Positions 61,451 to 64,000 of a stretch of 64,000 nt of DNA are shown here, in pieces; positions within the stretch are counted from its first letter, which is position 1, and every line of letters begins with the position of its first letter. The notes under the pieces were generated by a model. It saw nothing but the letters and a program-made list of their open reading frames with translations. It made no database searches and had not been told where the DNA came from. The translations under genes and the position numbers were made by a program. This DNA comes from Salminus brasiliensis (lineage: Eukaryota > Chordata > Actinopteri > Characiformes > Bryconidae), in NCBI RefSeq assembly GCF_030463535.1, contig NC_132887.1:17289358-17353357 (forward strand), written 5' to 3'.

Positions 61451-61989
61451 ATTGGATAGCAGACATAACCTCCAACCAGCTAAAACATTGTACCAAAATT
61501 GTTTGTTACAATTACAGTAATCCCAAACACACATCAAAGGTTGTTGTGGAAATCAACAAATTTAACCATCAACCAGTTCTATCAAGAAGACTAGCCAGAG
61601 GAAAATAATAGAACTCAGATGCTGATCTGTGAAGTCTCAGGAGAATTTGCTCAGAATAGCATGAGACATAAGATCTCTTAATTTAATCTCTTTCAGAAGA
61701 GATACAGAAGTTAAGGACTAAAGCGTTGTAAACGTATTCAGTTCAGTTTCAATTCAAACAACTGTAGAGACAGTTACCCCAACTTCCTGAAAAGCAGGAT
61801 AACCTCTTTTTGAATAACTTTGACGTCAGAGCTGAAAAGGCTGTTAGTCCTGAATGAGGATGGTTGAGTTCATAATGAGACTTCTGTCTTTAGGAAAGAG
61901 GTGTTATTATTTAGGCAGATCTGAGCACAGTGTGGGACTTTACTGAGATCTGTACTAAAAAGAGGAGACGTGTGATTACTGAGGTCTTT

Positions 61990-62052
61990 CTTTTTTGGGG
62001 GAATTTCCCCACTGCGGGACTAATAAAGGACTATCTTATCTTTATCTTAGGA
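61990..62052 (+). mobile_element. Retroposon 3' tail
   Basis: GGAATTTCCCCACTGCGGGA, then CTAATAAAGGACTATC, followed by a short TTATC/TTTATC tail: a common fish LINE-type 3' end. The upstream extent is not defined. Confidence 0.5.
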
Positions 62053-63139
62053 GACACATTTGAGCAGCAGAAGACTCAGGAGACTGCTCTCATTTATTTT
62101 TCCATCTGAGATCTTTGTTTAGATTTTTTGGTTGGAGATTTACGCAGAACTCTGTCAGATGCTTGTTGATGGCTGCCTAAAGCATCTGATCAAGGTGCAG
62201 TTTGCTAAGAGACATTTGTTGTGTCCATGTCTGTGATGACTGTATATAAACTTCTGACCACAACTGTATCATATAGATTGTCTCTGCCATTCAAAACTGT
62301 CTAGATGAATAGATAGAAAGATAGATATGTAAATGATGGGGTGATTTTCAAAGTGTAAATAAGTAAACAAATTAAATATGGATGAAATATCTGAATTTTG
62401 CACATTATAGAGCACACTTCCAATTTGTTTGCTGGATTTTAGCAACTGAAAAAAACACTAGGACTCTTTGCTTTCTGCATCAGTGTAGACCACCTCCTCC
62501 AGATAATGAATTCAGAGAACATCATGTGTTTGTCTGTAGTGGGAGCTTATTTAAAAGGTGGCAATGAGATGTTGAGCTAAAATTTGCCTTGTGCTTCTTT
62601 GCTTCCTGTACAAGATCGTATTAGATGGGCTGAATGTGAATTGACTTCAGAGTGATGCACTATGGGAGCATGTGTGCCCTTGCACTGTTGTTACAATGAC
62701 AAACAATGGCAGTTTGGCAGCTTCAGCCGAGGTGGACGAAAAATGACACCTTCTCCCACAGGACTGCATCCTTATAGCAGGTTCTTCGCAGCGAGACACC
62801 ACCAAGGGCACGTCCACCAAATATAAAAAATGAATGCCTTTGTGAAAATTGTAGACACTAGAATGAATTAATTGATTCATGAAATCTCTGATGGGGCAAT
62901 TAGAGTTTTGAAATTTGTCACAATGACTCAAGCGATAAACTTACAAATTTACCAAGTAAATCAAACACACACACTCACACTTACGCAGGCTGCTCTCAAT
63001 TCCGATGAAGGCTTCTCTGCCTTTGCTTAGTCAGGCACTCATAATTGAATCTCAGGTCAGGATTAATTCTAGCAGCCACACTTGACTCGGTCAAAAACAA
63101 CTATTACAGAGATCCAATGTTTTTTTTTACACAGCACTT

Positions 63140-63430
63140 CACATTGATTAGGCAATGTGCGGCCATGAGAAATTGCATTGGATTGTAGATGACTGTTATT
63201 TGCATCAAATGAGGAGCCGGGGGGCACAGGGGACCCTGCCTGCCCAAACTCCAGTGGAGTGGAACGGGGAGGAAATAACAGCAGTGGAGACGCTGTACAG
63301 TGCTTATGACGATACACCAGCACAGCACACCAGCATGGGTATGATCGTTACCTGCCGTTTATTCAGCCCTGAGAAAACAAACACAATGAAGCTGCAGCCT
63401 TTTGATCTAACTGCTCATTTCACATAATTA
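63140..63430. promoter_or_regulatory. Candidate element with perfect octamer
   Basis: Non-repetitive segment with TTGATTAGG (about 63145-63153), GGATTG, a perfect octamer ATTTGCAT (63198-63205) and a GC-rich core. POU factors bind the octamer. Composition and motif evidence only. Confidence 0.33.
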
Positions 63431-63604
63431 TTCCACTGCTTATTTACACAAGTGTGCGTCAGCCTGATGAAATGGTCAAAGAATAAAGAGACAAAATAGT
63501 TCTGAAATTGTTTTAGCGTTAGTCTGTGACTACACAGTGCACTCATTTATCTCTAAACCTTCAGAATTGTCATCGCTGTCACACAAAGAAAACTTAACAA
63601 ATAG

Positions 63605-63740
63605 CATCTCCAAAATAGCAACTTAGAAAATAAGAATTTATTCCAAGTCATTTTTGAGCATTAATATTGGTCCATTCATCATGTAATTTGGATAGAAGAT
63701 GAAGAATAGCTAGCAGATTTAAATGAGTAAAAGAAATTAA
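63605..63740 (+). repeat. Dispersed unclassified repeat, copy 4
   Basis: CCAAAATAGCAACTTAG, TTATTCCAAGTCATTTTTGA and ATATTGGTCCATTCATCATG match the copies at 45331 and 61224. Confidence 0.65.
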
Positions 63741-64000
63741 AAACAGCAAAATTGAGATTTAAATTGAAATTGAGATTGAGAATTGAGAGTTTTTGTGTGT
63801 CAGCAACACTTGGAATAAATTAAATCAACCAAAATATGTTGTCAATCAGTGGCTAAAATGAATCTATTATAATCTATTCTAATATTCCAGTGTTGTGCAG
63901 CATCTCAGGTCTCAAATATTTAGCAGAAAATTCAAAATCTGAACATTAAAAGACATTGTAGATATATCCAGAATGATGAGAGAAGCTGTAGATGATTGTG

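Noticed and set aside
23111..64000. otx2 coding exons
   Set aside because: Looked for the homeodomain and N-terminal exons on both strands; none found, so otx2 is at most inferred to lie outside the window.
1..64000. CRISPR arrays, bacterial operons, phage or plasmid features
   Set aside because: Spliced vertebrate genes, SINEs and LINEs show nuclear fish DNA; no spaced identical repeats of CRISPR type occur.

Overview
This is vertebrate nuclear DNA, almost certainly from a teleost fish. Two intron-containing genes at the left end reconstruct completely: ap5m1 (minus strand, 8 coding exons, 493 codons) and exoc5 (plus strand, 18 coding exons, 707 codons). Both are close in length and sequence to the human proteins. 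They lie head to head with 575 bp between start codons, the arrangement of human AP5M1/EXOC5 on chromosome 14q, where OTX2 is the next gene beyond EXOC5. Repeat content (L2-like LINE ends, several Tc1-like families, tRNA-type SINEs, hAT-like and TIR-bearing short elements, dense CA/GA/TA microsatellites) fits a fish, perhaps an otophysan such as a catfish or characin; that finer placement is inference only.

Layout. 1-620: nothing recognised. 625-2115: degenerate minisatellite with a 174-bp higher-order period. 2116-3178: downstream flank and probable 3' UTR of ap5m1. 3179-7151: ap5m1. 7152-7726: shared promoter interval. 7727-19944: exoc5, whose introns hold an hAT-like element, a SINE, a TA-flanked Tc1/mariner-type short element and a GC-rich block that may be regulatory. 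19945-about 21430: exoc5 3' UTR. About 22140-23110: CpG-rich block that may be an unannotated transcription start.

23.1-64 kb: no recognisable protein-coding exon. No otx2 homeodomain exon is present, so if synteny holds otx2 lies beyond the right edge and this stretch is its flanking gene desert. It contains transposon fossils, two L2-like LINE 3' ends, a CCTAA-rich array with a 182-bp period, and many microsatellites. Between them sit blocks that do not look like repeats and carry clustered TAATCC (bicoid/OTX-class), TAATTA, octamer (ATTTGCAT) and PBX/MEIS-like motifs. The strongest are 27940-28110, 33170-33390, 58265-58480 and 63140-63430, and above all a 134-bp element present twice, ungapped, 1975 bp apart (49880-50013 and 51855-51988).

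The two genes act in different membrane-traffic steps: ap5m1 in the AP-5 late-endosome coat, exoc5 in the exocyst that tethers secretory vesicles at the plasma membrane and cilium base. Shared promoter use would imply co-expression as housekeeping genes. All regulatory assignments in the desert are inferences from composition and motifs; no cross-species alignment could be run.
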